Assembly: GCF_000495795.1 (NCBI RefSeq)
Contig: NZ_AWGD01000001.1
Location: 62,001 to 126,000 of the forward strand
Reading direction: 5' to 3'
From: Asticcacaulis sp. AC460
GTDB lineage: Bacteria; Pseudomonadota; Alphaproteobacteria; Caulobacterales; Caulobacteraceae
DNA length: 64,000 nt
How positions within the stretch are numbered: the first letter of the stretch is position 1; each line of letters opens with the position of its first letter. The position numbers were made by a program, and so were the translations under genes. Positions 9,080 through 17,397 of this stretch are shown in pieces. The notes under the pieces were generated by a model that was not told the DNA's origin, searched no databases, and worked only from the letters and a program-made list of their open reading frames with translations.

Positions 9080-9855
9080 TACATCGCCAGCTTTTCCGGT
9101 TCCGCCGTCATCGCGAACGTCGTCTTCACGAACCCGACCAGGGCGTCCATAGACCGGTGCATCGCCTCTTCCGAGAAGCTCATCACCATGCCCTTGTTGT
9201 CCTTTTCGTCGAAGGCATGGCTGGCCTCAAGTGCCAGCACATCGACCTCCGCGCCGCCTGCCTTGATGTTGTCGAACACCTTGCTGGAATGCTTGTAGGG
9301 CGTCAGGTGGTCTTTCTCGGCCAGGACGGCGAAGGTCTTGGGCGCCCGCACCCACTTCCTGTGGTTCGAGCGCGCCGGGAAGTTGATATAGGGATAGACG
9401 AGGAAGATGCCAGCGACCTCGGCCAGGGCCGGATCGGGGTCCTTCAGCTTGGACGCGCCGGGCCGGTCCAGCTTTTCCGTCATCAGGTCCATGATCGACC
9501 AGCCGCCATGGCTGAAGCCGCACAGGATGACCTTGGACATGTCGACCACGCCCGACTGCTTCAGCCCCCACATCACCGCCAGGACGTCGCCGGAGCGTTC
9601 ATAACCCTGCATCACCGCGCCGGTGCAGATCAGCGAGACGGCAAAGTTGCGGTCCCAACCGCGCGGCTTGAACGAGTCGACGACATAGGCGCGAACGCCA
9701 AGATCGGCCACCGCCTGGGCATAGATGTGGACGTGTTCGCGCATGCCACCGCAGCCGTGAAACAGCGCCACCGCCGGACGCAAAACATCGTCCTGCGGGC
9801 CGTAGACTGTAATGTCGGGTTTCAGCAGGGCGTAACGTTGTTCAAGTGTATCCAT
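9079..9855 (-). CDS. dienelactone hydrolase-like alpha/beta hydrolase (second of the trio)
   Basis: A 258-residue paralogue of its two neighbours. It has FHGCGG near residue 33, PRGWDRNF near 65, GYERSGDVLA near 84, the nucleophile elbow GFSHGGW with Ser115, and ASHAFDEKD carrying the probable catalytic His. It lacks a signal peptide. The stop codon shares one base with the start of the downstream paralogue, and a 52-bp gap separates it from the upstream one. Three-in-a-row arrangement and equal spacing of the motifs point to tandem duplication followed by divergence. Confidence 0.82.
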   Translation of the reverse strand: MDTLEQRYALLKPDITVYGPQDDVLRPAVALFHGCGGMREHVHIYAQAVADLGVRAYVVDSFKPRGWDRNFAVSLICTGAVMQGYERSGDVLAVMWGLKQSGVVDMSKVILCGFSHGGWSIMDLMTEKLDRPGASKLKDPDPALAEVAGIFLVYPYINFPARSNHRKWVRAPKTFAVLAEKDHLTPYKHSSKVFDNIKAGGAEVDVLALEASHAFDEKDNKGMVMSFSEEAMHRSMDALVGFVKTTFAMTAEPEKLAM

Positions 9856-9907
9856 GGATCGAAAAAGTCCTTCATGATGAAAGGGCTTCGTCCACGTTCC
9901 CGCCCAC

Positions 9908-10666
9908 CTATTTCAGCGTTTCCGCTAAGAACGCATCCAGCGCGGCCCCTGTCGCCTGATGCGAAGCGCGATCATAGGTCATAAACGGACCGAAATGAAG
10001 AGGGCTATCCTCATCGAAACAGTGGGTCGCATTCAGGGTCAGGATATCGACCGGCAGACCTTCCTCGGCCAGGTGACGGAAGACGGTTTCGGAATGGCTA
10101 TGGGCGGTCAGGAAATCCTGCCGCGGCAGCACGACCTTGGTCTTCGGCGTATAATACCAGTGGTGGATGTTCGACCGCGCCGGGAAGTTGGCGTAGGGAT
10201 AGACCAGGAACACACCCTTGACGCCGGCCAGGGGCGCCGGGTTCGGGTCCTGCAGGCGGGCTTCACCGTCGCGGGTCAGCTTCTGGGTCATCAGGTCCAT
10301 GATCGCCCAGCCACCATGGCTCCAGCCGGCCAGGATGATCTGGTCCCCGTCAACATCGGCGCGCTGCTGGATACCCCAGACGGCGGCCAATACGTCGCCC
10401 GAGCGTTCATAGCCATGCAGGGCCAGACCAGAACAAACCAGGCTCATGGCTGCGGACTCGTCCCAGCCCCGCGGCGTAAAGGAATCGATGACGAAAGCGC
10501 GGTATCCGGCCGCCTCGGCCTGGCGGGCGTAGCCGTGAATGTGTTCGCGCACCCCGTTGCAGGCATGAAACAACAGCACCGCCGGAAGCTTTACATCCGT
10601 GTCGGGACCATAGGCGGTAATGTGAGGTTCCAGGCGCGCAAATCGACGTTCAACAGTATCCAGCAC
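9908..10666 (-). CDS. dienelactone hydrolase-like alpha/beta hydrolase (first of the trio)
   Basis: A 252-residue paralogue, transcribed first in the trio. The elbow GWSHGGW places Ser116, and NATHCFDED carries the likely catalytic His. The oxyanion-region motif is FHACNG here instead of FHGCGG, so this copy has diverged where the other two are conserved. It keeps PRGWDES and GYERSGDVLA. No signal peptide is present. The promoter must lie in the 121 bp shared with the divergent nitroreductase gene. Confidence 0.82.
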   Translation of the reverse strand: MLDTVERRFARLEPHITAYGPDTDVKLPAVLLFHACNGVREHIHGYARQAEAAGYRAFVIDSFTPRGWDESAAMSLVCSGLALHGYERSGDVLAAVWGIQQRADVDGDQIILAGWSHGGWAIMDLMTQKLTRDGEARLQDPNPAPLAGVKGVFLVYPYANFPARSNIHHWYYTPKTKVVLPRQDFLTAHSHSETVFRHLAEEGLPVDILTLNATHCFDEDSPLHFGPFMTYDRASHQATGAALDAFLAETLK

Positions 10667-10787
10667 GCAAACACCTCTTGCAATCCGCCGGAACTGTCAC
10701 AATAATGGTTACGATTGACATCCGGACATTCCGGGATCAATCAGAATTCGCCCCAAATAGCCAGCTTAAAACGTCGGAGCCCTCCCC

Positions 10788-11372
10788 ATGGCCGATACCC
10801 AACCCGCTACGCGCCAAGCCAACCACGACATTCTGCCCATGTTTACGCAGCGCTGGTCGCCGCGCGCCTTCTCCGATGAGGCCGTGACGGAAGAACAGAT
10901 CCTCACCCTTCTGGAGGCCGCACGCTGGGCGCCGTCGGCCTCCAACCTGCAGCCGTGGCGGTTTATTTACGGCATCAAGGGCGAACCGGAATTCGACACG
11001 CTCCTGAGCCTGCTGATCCCGTTCAACGAAGGCTGGGCCAAGCGGGCGGCGGCCCTGATCTTCGTCGTCTCGGTCAAGTCGTTCGACGGCGAACGACCGG
11101 TGGCCAGCCATAGCTTCGACGCCGGTTCGGCCTTTATGTCCCTCGCCTTGCAGGCCTACAGCATGGGCCTGGTGGCGCATGGCATGGGCGGGCTGGAGTT
11201 CGAGAAGGCGCCGCTGATCCTGGGCCTGAACGAGAACCTGAAGCTGGAGGCCGGTATCGCGATCGGTTACCAGGGCGATCCGGCGACCCTGTCGGAGTCG
11301 CTGCAGACGCGCGAGGCGCCATCGACCCGCCAGCCCCTGTCGGCCATGGCGTTCAAGGGGAAGCTGGGCTGA
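10788..11372 (+). CDS. nitroreductase family protein (FMN-dependent)
   Basis: A 194-residue flavin-dependent nitroreductase-fold protein. The FMN-phosphate-binding N-terminal segment is RWSPRAFSDEAV, followed by the typical ARWAPSASNLQPWRF. The C-terminal part has the cofactor-contacting GxGGLEFEKAP and AIGYQGDP. Such enzymes reduce nitro-aromatics, quinones or enones with NAD(P)H; the physiological substrate cannot be read. GGAG lies about 12 bases before the ATG. A TTGACA at about 10715 in the upstream gap could be the -35 element. The gene is convergent with the lipoprotein gene that follows murE. Confidence 0.85.
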   Translation: MADTQPATRQANHDILPMFTQRWSPRAFSDEAVTEEQILTLLEAARWAPSASNLQPWRFIYGIKGEPEFDTLLSLLIPFNEGWAKRAAALIFVVSVKSFDGERPVASHSFDAGSAFMSLALQAYSMGLVAHGMGGLEFEKAPLILGLNENLKLEAGIAIGYQGDPATLSESLQTREAPSTRQPLSAMAFKGKLG

Positions 11373-11379
11373 CAAGCCC

Positions 11380-11832
11380 TTAACCCACCTGGCTCAGCCG
11401 TATCCCGAACGTATCCAGCGAATAGCTGCATTCGCCGTTGCCGTGGGTGAACGCCCCACTGATCGTCACCTGATCGCCGATCAGCAAGCGCTCCACGGCA
11501 CCATGCAGCGGATTGTCGGCCTGAACCACCTGTTCGAGCTTCACACCGTCCCCGGCATTGAAGGTAATTCCGACAGAGCGGTTCAGGGTCGACACCTGAG
11601 ATTCACGCACCGTCACGACCCAGCCTTCAAACCCGGCCATGCCGGCGAAATCACCGCAGAACTTGTCGATACCGGCCTGGTCGTCCGCGGCCTCGATCGC
11701 CGCGACAAAATCCGCCTGAGCCTGCGGCACCGCCGGCACTTCGACCTTGACGGCCGGAGCCGGCGCGGGTTCAGGCGCCTTTTCGCAAGCCACCAGGCAG
11801 GCTAGAACGCCCACGATAACCGCGATCCTCAC
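11380..11832 (-). CDS. small lipoprotein coupled to murE, unknown function
   Basis: A 150-residue protein with a lipoprotein signal MRIAVIVGVLACLVAC (lipobox LVAC, Cys16), followed by a Pro/Ala-rich linker (residues 20-36) and a ~110-residue domain I do not recognise. The start is GTG and overlaps the murE stop in the tetranucleotide GTGA, a strong sign of translational coupling. It therefore occupies the place murF has in a standard dcw operon. It is predicted to be anchored to the outer or inner membrane facing the periplasm; a link to wall synthesis is inference from position only. Confidence 0.75.
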   Translation of the reverse strand: MRIAVIVGVLACLVACEKAPEPAPAPAVKVEVPAVPQAQADFVAAIEAADDQAGIDKFCGDFAGMAGFEGWVVTVRESQVSTLNRSVGITFNAGDGVKLEQVVQADNPLHGAVERLLIGDQVTISGAFTHGNGECSYSLDTFGIRLSQVG

Positions 11833-13292
11833 GCCTTCAAAGCCTGCTGGACCACCGCGACGTCGTCGAACGGCAGCACCTTGTCGCCGACGATCTGGCC
11901 CTGCTCATGGCCCTTGCCGGCCACCACCAGGACATCGCCGGTCTTCAGGCCCGACACCGCCTCAAAAATGGCCTTCTTGCGGTCGCCGATCTCGACGGCC
12001 TCCGCCGTCATCCCGCCGAGCACTTCGGACCGGATCGTCGCAGCATCCTCGGTACGCGGATTGTCATCCGTCACAAAAGCCCGATCAGCCAGCCGTGAAG
12101 CAATGGCGCCCATCTGCGGGCGTTTGCCCTTGTCGCGGTCACCGCCGCAGCCGAACACCACGACCAGCTTGCCCTGGGTATGCGGCCGCAGCGCCTTCAG
12201 CACCGTCTCCAGGCCATCCGGGGTGTGGGCATAGTCGACATAGATCTCGGCGGCGTTACGCTTGGCGCCGACCCGTTCCAGCCGCCCACGCGCGCCCTTC
12301 AACTGCGACAGCGCATGAATGACCGCCCCGGCGTCCTCACCGGCAGCGATGCACAGACCGGCGGCGACCAGAGCGTTGGACGCCTGGAACAACCCGGCCA
12401 GCGGCAGCTTGGTCTCGTACTTCTTGCCCTGGTGCTCGATGAACAGGATCTGCCCATCCACGGTCAGATCGCGCCCGACCATGGCCAGGCCGCGCCCGCG
12501 CTCACCGACGCTCATTACGCTGGTCCCCGACAGCACGCACATGGCGGCAAAGCTGTTATAGGCATCGGAATCGGCATTCAGAACCGCCGTCCGGCCGCGC
12601 GGCAGCAGGCTTTCGAACAGCCGCATCTTGGCGGCCTTATAGGCCTCCATGGTGGCGTGATAGTCGAGATGGTCCTGGGTCAGGTTGGTGAACCCCGCCG
12701 CGGTCAGCGACACCCCGTCCAGACGGCGCTGGTCGATACCGTGCGACGACGCTTCCAAAGCCAGGTGCGTCACCCCATCGGCGGCCAGCTCGGCCAGGTG
12801 GCGCGCCATGTCGGCGGCATCCGGCGTGGTCAGGCCCGGGCCGGTGACGGCCGTCTCGGAACCGTCGATATCCGACTTGACGACGCCCAACGTCCCCATG
12901 CTGGCCGACTTCTTGCCCAGGGTGGCGAAGATCTGGCGGCAGAAGGTCGCGACGCTGGTCTTGCCATTGGTGCCGGTGACGGCGACGCAGGTCTTGGGCT
13001 GGGCACCATAAAATGCTTTGGCAGCCAGGGCATAGGCCCGGCGCACATCCGCCACCTTGACCAGCAGCGAGTCCGACGACTCCAGCGCGGCCGTATCGTC
13101 GGGCGCCAGCACCGCCGCAGCCCCCTTGGCCAGGGCCTGCGGGATAAAGTCCCGCCCGTCGATGGCCGTGCCCGGCAACGCACAAAACAGCGTCCCCTTG
13201 TCGACCTTTCGGCTATCCGCGGTCACCCCCGTGACCAGTGGATCGTGATCCAGGTCCCGACGCAGGATATCCGACAACCGTACTGCACTCAT
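11829..13292 (-). CDS. murE: UDP-N-acetylmuramoyl-tripeptide synthetase, meso-DAP adding
   Basis: A 487-residue Mur ligase that adds the third residue of the peptidoglycan stem peptide in the cytoplasm. The ATP-binding loop is VTGTNGKTS at about residues 110-118, and the central domain follows with LEASSHGIDQ. The C-terminal DDNPRTED motif is the signature of enzymes selecting meso-diaminopimelate over lysine. Length is normal. The ATG abuts the stop of ftsI with no gap, and its own stop overlaps the next gene. It is the last recognisable dcw gene here. Confidence 0.95.
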   Translation of the reverse strand: MSAVRLSDILRRDLDHDPLVTGVTADSRKVDKGTLFCALPGTAIDGRDFIPQALAKGAAAVLAPDDTAALESSDSLLVKVADVRRAYALAAKAFYGAQPKTCVAVTGTNGKTSVATFCRQIFATLGKKSASMGTLGVVKSDIDGSETAVTGPGLTTPDAADMARHLAELAADGVTHLALEASSHGIDQRRLDGVSLTAAGFTNLTQDHLDYHATMEAYKAAKMRLFESLLPRGRTAVLNADSDAYNSFAAMCVLSGTSVMSVGERGRGLAMVGRDLTVDGQILFIEHQGKKYETKLPLAGLFQASNALVAAGLCIAAGEDAGAVIHALSQLKGARGRLERVGAKRNAAEIYVDYAHTPDGLETVLKALRPHTQGKLVVVFGCGGDRDKGKRPQMGAIASRLADRAFVTDDNPRTEDAATIRSEVLGGMTAEAVEIGDRKKAIFEAVSGLKTGDVLVVAGKGHEQGQIVGDKVLPFDDVAVVQQALKA

Positions 13293-15050
13293 TTACTCGT
13301 CCCCTGTGGCATCTTCCGGCGCGACGGGAGCCTTGTCCCATTGCGCGGAGGTGAACTTGTCTTCTTTTCGTTGTACGCCGAGGAAGGGCGCAACCCGGTC
13401 AATCACGCGACCGGCGACCGGGGCGGCCACGAAGCCGCCGGTCCTCAATCCACTGCTCGACGGCCCACCTTGCGGCGAGTCGAAGATAACCAGAACCAGA
13501 TAACGGTCGCCGTCCAGCGGTCCGTCCGTCGGGAACACCGCGGCGAACGACGAGATCCGGTTGCTGCCGTAGCGACCGTTTTCCGGCTTTTGCGCCGTGC
13601 CGGTCTTGCCGCCGACCCGCAGGCCCGGCGCGTTGGCGCGCGAACCCGTACCCTTGATGACATTCGACCGCATCAGGTCCAGCATGGTCCGCGAGGTCGC
13701 CGCCGAGAAGACACGCGTACCGGCGATCGGCGAGGTGCCGTCATACTTCTTGATCGTCAGCGGCCGGCGATAGCCGCCATTCAAAAGTCCGCCGATGGCT
13801 TCAGCGAAGCTCAGCGGCGTGATCGCCATACCTTGGCCGAAGGCGGTCTGGACCAGGGACAGGTCCGTCCACTTCTTGGGATACAATGGCGCGGCCGGTT
13901 CGGTCAGTTCGGTATCGGCCGAGCGGAACAGGCCCAGGGCTTCATAGTAGCGCGTAAAGTTGCCGGCGCCGGCGGTCAGGGCCAGTTGCCCCGTGCCAAT
14001 ATTCGACGACTTGATGAAGACGTCTTCCAGGCCGATCATGGCGTTGACGGCGTGGTCGTCGTGGATCTTGCGGCCGCTGATCACCAAGGGCTGACGGGCA
14101 TCATAGACCGAGTTCATCGACGCCGTGCCGGTGTCCAGGCCGATCCCGACCGAGATCGCCTTGAAGATCGAGCCCAGTTCGTAGCGGTCGACGGCGGCGT
14201 GGTTGCGCTTGGCTTGCTCGCTGTAGGACCCCGGCTTATTCAGGTCGAATTCCGGCCATGACGCCATGGCCAGGATTTCGCCGGTGCGGACATTGGTGAC
14301 GATGCCGATGGCATCTTCGGCGCGCTGATCCATGGCCACGGCGCGCAGTTCGTTCTCCAGCGCCCCCTGGACTCTCAGGTCCATGGCCAGGGCCACCGGC
14401 GCATTGTTCACAGAGGTCTTCTTGATGTCGTCCTGCAACGCCTTTTCGGCGCCGGACAGGCCGTCACCGCCGCGCTGGGTCATGCCGATATAGGCCGCGC
14501 CCGTCTCGCCCAACGGATAGTCGCGCACCAGCTGAGCTTCGAAGCTGATCCCCGGCAGGCCGTAGTTAAGGATGCGCTCGCGCTCGGCGGCCTTGAGATT
14601 ATTGGTCAGCAGCATGCGCTTGCCGCCACCGAACACCTTGGCGATGTCCTCGCGCGGCAGGCTGGGGAAGATCTGCGTCAGCGCCTGGCGGACCATGCCG
14701 CGGTCTTCGGCGGTCATGTCGGTCGGGTCGACGAACAGGCTGTAATCGTTGACATCGGTCGCCAGAAGCTGGCCGTTGCGGTCGACCAGCTGCGCCCGGG
14801 CATTGGGTTCGCCGGTCAATGCGGCCATATTGCCGGGCGAACCCGATAGCGAAGCGCGCGCAGCGAACAGCATCAGGATGGCATAGGCAAAGCTCAGGCC
14901 GCACAGGACGGCGAAGATGCGCATCCGCGTCGAGGTCGCCTTCTTGTTGGCGGCATTGGCGCGCTCAAAAGCATGCTCGACCTTCCACACCCGGTCGGCC
15001 ACCCATTGAAAGCCCGATTGTGTCGTTTCGAACAGCGAGACCCGCATCAA
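13293..15050 (-). CDS. ftsI: septal peptidoglycan transpeptidase (PBP3/FtsI)
   Basis: A 585-residue class B penicillin-binding protein that crosslinks septal peptidoglycan. One N-terminal membrane segment (about residues 45-70, IFAVLCGLSFAYAILMLFA) follows a ~44-residue cytoplasmic tail. The pedestal domain begins near NARAQLVDRNG. The transpeptidase motifs are SIFK (catalytic Ser), SSN and KTGTAQ, in the expected order. The gene overlaps ftsL by 4 bp (ATGA) and abuts murE. A Met at residue 2 is an alternative start. Confidence 0.95.
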   Translation of the reverse strand: MMRVSLFETTQSGFQWVADRVWKVEHAFERANAANKKATSTRMRIFAVLCGLSFAYAILMLFAARASLSGSPGNMAALTGEPNARAQLVDRNGQLLATDVNDYSLFVDPTDMTAEDRGMVRQALTQIFPSLPREDIAKVFGGGKRMLLTNNLKAAERERILNYGLPGISFEAQLVRDYPLGETGAAYIGMTQRGGDGLSGAEKALQDDIKKTSVNNAPVALAMDLRVQGALENELRAVAMDQRAEDAIGIVTNVRTGEILAMASWPEFDLNKPGSYSEQAKRNHAAVDRYELGSIFKAISVGIGLDTGTASMNSVYDARQPLVISGRKIHDDHAVNAMIGLEDVFIKSSNIGTGQLALTAGAGNFTRYYEALGLFRSADTELTEPAAPLYPKKWTDLSLVQTAFGQGMAITPLSFAEAIGGLLNGGYRRPLTIKKYDGTSPIAGTRVFSAATSRTMLDLMRSNVIKGTGSRANAPGLRVGGKTGTAQKPENGRYGSNRISSFAAVFPTDGPLDGDRYLVLVIFDSPQGGPSSSGLRTGGFVAAPVAGRVIDRVAPFLGVQRKEDKFTSAQWDKAPVAPEDATGDE

Positions 15051-15493
15051 TGGCCCCCTGCGGTTGGCTTGGCTGTCGTGATCAGCTCCGCCTCGGCGGG
15101 TGCGGCACCTGCCACAGGCGCGGCCGGCATGTCCGGCCCCACCGGAACCGGGCTGGTCACCGGACGCGAGGTGGCGCGCGAAATTTCGCCCAGCGAATCG
15201 ATATCGGCCTCATGGGCGGCCGAAACCGGCTGCATCCCCAGATACTGCTTGGCCAAAGCCTCCAGGCGCGACGGCTTTTCCAGTTGCGCCACCTTGATCT
15301 TCAGCGTCTGGACGGCGCCCTCTTCGGTGGCAATCTGGGCATCCAGCTCGTTCATGCGGCGGATGTCCTCGCCCTCGCGCGCCTTCGACAGGCAGACCCA
15401 GAAGATCATGCCCAGCGCCAGCGCGACGCCGACCAGCTCGATCAGGCGGATGCCGCGGACGCGTTGTTCGAATAGACGAAGGACTGCGTTCAT
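15047..15493 (-). CDS. ftsL: cell division protein FtsL
   Basis: A 148-residue bitopic membrane protein between rsmH and ftsI, the conserved place for ftsL. A single membrane helix (about residues 17-35, LIELVGVALALGMIFWVCL) is followed by a coiled-coil-like periplasmic stretch (RRMNELDAQIATEEGAVQTL) ending at LEALAKQYLG. The Pro/Ala-rich tail of about 50 residues is long for FtsL but usual in Caulobacterales. FtsL scaffolds the divisome with FtsB/FtsQ and activates FtsWI. It overlaps both neighbours by 4 bp. Confidence 0.9.
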   Translation of the reverse strand: MNAVLRLFEQRVRGIRLIELVGVALALGMIFWVCLSKAREGEDIRRMNELDAQIATEEGAVQTLKIKVAQLEKPSRLEALAKQYLGMQPVSAAHEADIDSLGEISRATSRPVTSPVPVGPDMPAAPVAGAAPAEAELITTAKPTAGGH

Positions 15494-16446
15494 GACACAA
15501 CTCCTGCAGGGGCCAGGGTCCTGCGCACCGCGCGCAGCTTGGCCGACCGCGAACGCGGATTGCCGGCGATCTCGGCTTCCGATGCCTGAACCGCCTTGGG
15601 GGTAATAAGGGTGTAAACAGGCTTGCGCGCATCCACTTTCTGGGGAGCGTAACGCGAACCACCCGCCACCTTACCCGAACGGTCGTTAAAGAAGTTCTTA
15701 ACGATACGATCTTCAAGCGAGTGAAATGTAACCACGGCGAGCACGCCGTCGGGCTTGAGCAGGGTCTCGGCGACCTCGAGCGCACGCTCCAGTTCACCCA
15801 GTTCATCGTTCACGGCAATGCGCAGGCCCTGGAAGGTCCGCGTCGCCGGATGGACCGGCGCGCCGCGACGCCCCCCTAAGGCGCGTTCGACCACCTCGGC
15901 CAGATCCAGCGTACGCTCGAACGGCTGGGCTTCGCGGCGGCGGACGATGGCCGAAGCGATGGCCCGCGACTTGTGCTCCTCGCCATACAGCCAGATGACG
16001 TGGGCGATATCGTCCTTGTCGTCTTCGTTGACGATGTCGGCGGCGGAACGGCCGTCGACGCTCATCCGCATGTCCAAAGGCCCGTCGCGCATGAAGGAAA
16101 AGCCGCGATCGGCCTCATCCAATTGCATCGACGATACGCCGATATCCAGCACAATGGCGTCGCACGACGCGTGGCCCAGCTCGGCCAACCCCTCGGCCAT
16201 CTCCGAAAAGCAACGGTTGACCCACTGAAAACGATCGGGGAATTCCAGGCTCAGGGCCTCGACGAACGGCCGCACCCGGGCATCGCGGTCGAAGGCCACC
16301 ACGCGCGCCCCGCCCAGCAGGAAGGCGCGCGAATAACCGCCGGCGCCGAAGGTACCGTCGACGATCAGCTTGTCCTCAAGGTTACCAAGTACGGTTAATA
16401 CCTCGGGCAACAGAACGGACAGGTGGGCGGGGGCGGCTTCGGTCAT
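15490..16446 (-). CDS. rsmH: 16S rRNA (cytosine1402-N4)-methyltransferase
   Basis: A 318-residue RsmH (MraW). It begins HLSVLLPEVLTVL, followed by the SAM-binding DGTFGAGGYSRAFL and VAFDRD. The family-specific LDIGVSSMQLDEADRGFSF and RTFQGLRIAVNDEL segments and the C-terminal LVVVTFHSLED-type sequence (here LAVVTFHSLED) are present. It methylates N4 of C1402 in the 16S decoding centre. It sits between mraZ and ftsL with 4-bp overlaps at both ends. Confidence 0.95.
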   Translation of the reverse strand: MTEAAPAHLSVLLPEVLTVLGNLEDKLIVDGTFGAGGYSRAFLLGGARVVAFDRDARVRPFVEALSLEFPDRFQWVNRCFSEMAEGLAELGHASCDAIVLDIGVSSMQLDEADRGFSFMRDGPLDMRMSVDGRSAADIVNEDDKDDIAHVIWLYGEEHKSRAIASAIVRRREAQPFERTLDLAEVVERALGGRRGAPVHPATRTFQGLRIAVNDELGELERALEVAETLLKPDGVLAVVTFHSLEDRIVKNFFNDRSGKVAGGSRYAPQKVDARKPVYTLITPKAVQASEAEIAGNPRSRSAKLRAVRRTLAPAGVVS

Positions 16447-16910
16447 TGATACAGCGCCTCTCGCTTGGCGAAGGCGTCTTCGACCAGCTTGTCCTGCTCG
16501 GCGGCCCAGGCCTCATAGGCTTTTGGCTCCCAGATCTGGAAGGACTCACCCAACCCCGCCAGGACGACATCTCCCGACAGGTTGAACTGATCGCACAGCT
16601 TTTCGGGCAAGGTAATGCGGCCGGCGGTATCGAAGGCCAGGCGGTTCATCGAGGCATAAAAACGGCGTTGCAGGGCGGCACGGGTCGGCGACAGTTTGGG
16701 GTATTCATCGATGACATCGCGATAGGTGGCGAAGAAGGCAGCCCCTCCGCATTCGAGGCAGGACGCGTTGATGGCGGCGAAACAATAGACACCTTCGAAG
16801 GGCTCGACACCGTCGTGCGGCTGCAGCGCGGCGGCGCGGTAATCCGACGGCACCAATAGCCGACGTTTTCCATCCAATTGCTTCTCGTGACTCGAGAGAA
16901 ACAAGCCCAC
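16443..16910 (-). CDS. mraZ: transcriptional regulator MraZ
   Basis: A 155-residue MraZ made of two SpoVT/AbrB-like halves: SSHEKQLDGKRRLLVPSDYR at residues 6-25 and LAFDTAGRITLPEKL at about residues 93-107. MraZ is the first gene of the dcw operon and in other bacteria represses that operon by binding clustered short repeats upstream of itself. Matching repeats are seen at 17008-17022. It overlaps rsmH by 4 bp. Confidence 0.95.
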   Translation of the reverse strand: MGLFLSSHEKQLDGKRRLLVPSDYRAAALQPHDGVEPFEGVYCFAAINASCLECGGAAFFATYRDVIDEYPKLSPTRAALQRRFYASMNRLAFDTAGRITLPEKLCDQFNLSGDVVLAGLGESFQIWEPKAYEAWAAEQDKLVEDAFAKREALYQ

Positions 16911-17000
16911 GCCGGGCTTATCAGCCCGCTCCCTGAAAATATTTATAACCCCGTAAAGTCCCAGCCTGGACGGCTCCGAAGCGCCGCGCCACCCTTTAGA

Positions 17001-17016
17001 GTTAACATGGGATTAA
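17001..17016 (-). promoter_or_regulatory. CtrA-type box upstream of mraZ
   Basis: On the gene's strand the sequence is TTAATCCCATGTTAAC, an exact TTAA-N7-TTAAC, the full binding consensus of the cell-cycle regulator CtrA known from Caulobacter. It lies about 95 bp upstream of the mraZ start. GANTC sites (substrate of the CcrM methylase) occur nearby at 17029-17033, 17052-17056 and 17150-17154. The match is directly seen; CtrA control of this operon is inference. Confidence 0.6.
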
Positions 17017-17022
17017 ATGGGA
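17008..17022 (+). promoter_or_regulatory. candidate MraZ operator, TGGGA direct repeats
   Basis: TGGGA at 17008-17012 and again at 17018-17022, 10 bp apart (5-bp spacer), with a degenerate third unit TGACT at 17028. TGGGN repeats with 5-bp spacers are the MraZ-binding pattern described in E. coli. Here they lie on the strand opposite the operon and interleave with the CtrA box, so the two regulators would compete. Confidence 0.5.
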
Positions 17023-17264
17023 CGCAATGACTCTGAACGACACTTAAACCGGATTCTGAAGTGAAAACGACAGCAATAACAGGAACATACATAGAACACA
17101 TAGGCCAAAAGCCGCAGAACATTGCGGCAAAAGTCTGATTTATATAAAAGATTCGTAAAGTGTGGCGGTTCATCCCAATTTTCACCGCTGTGACTGGGGA
17201 TGAAATGTCAGGCGTCATCAAATTTGGACGGGATGACGCTATCGCATATGGATTGTTCAAGCGC

Positions 17265-17312
17265 CCTCCTCCCCACTCGGTGGGGAGGGGAACCGCGAAG
17301 CGGTGGAGGGGT
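17265..17312 (+). repeat. dispersed palindromic repeat, copy 1
   Basis: CTCCTCCCCA-CTCGG-TGGGGAGGGG forms a strong hairpin, followed by a tail with a second small hairpin (ACCGCGAAGCGGT) and GGAGGGG. The same architecture recurs at 19471-19552, 62741-62803 and, reversed, at 62862-62931. It lies downstream of the hydrolase gene and could also act as a transcription barrier. Confidence 0.75.
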
Positions 17313-17397
17313 ACAGGAAGACTTGATCGTCTACCCGCTTCGCCAAGCACAAAATGAAATGGTGAGAAGAAAGGACAACCACCTTTCCCCCGGCCCT

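Larger units (their letters stand above)
16911..17397. other. 487-bp intergenic region upstream of mraZ
   Basis: It holds the mraZ promoter with the CtrA box, TGGGA repeats and three GANTC sites. An AT-rich stretch on the minus strand (GGTTATAAATATTTTC at about 16934-16949) is a possible -10 region. A dispersed palindromic repeat lies near the far end (17265-17312). I see no convincing gene. Confidence 0.6.

Noticed and set aside
12180-14261. 693-codon open frame on the plus strand
   Set aside because: Runs antisense across the murE/ftsI junction; both real genes are certain.
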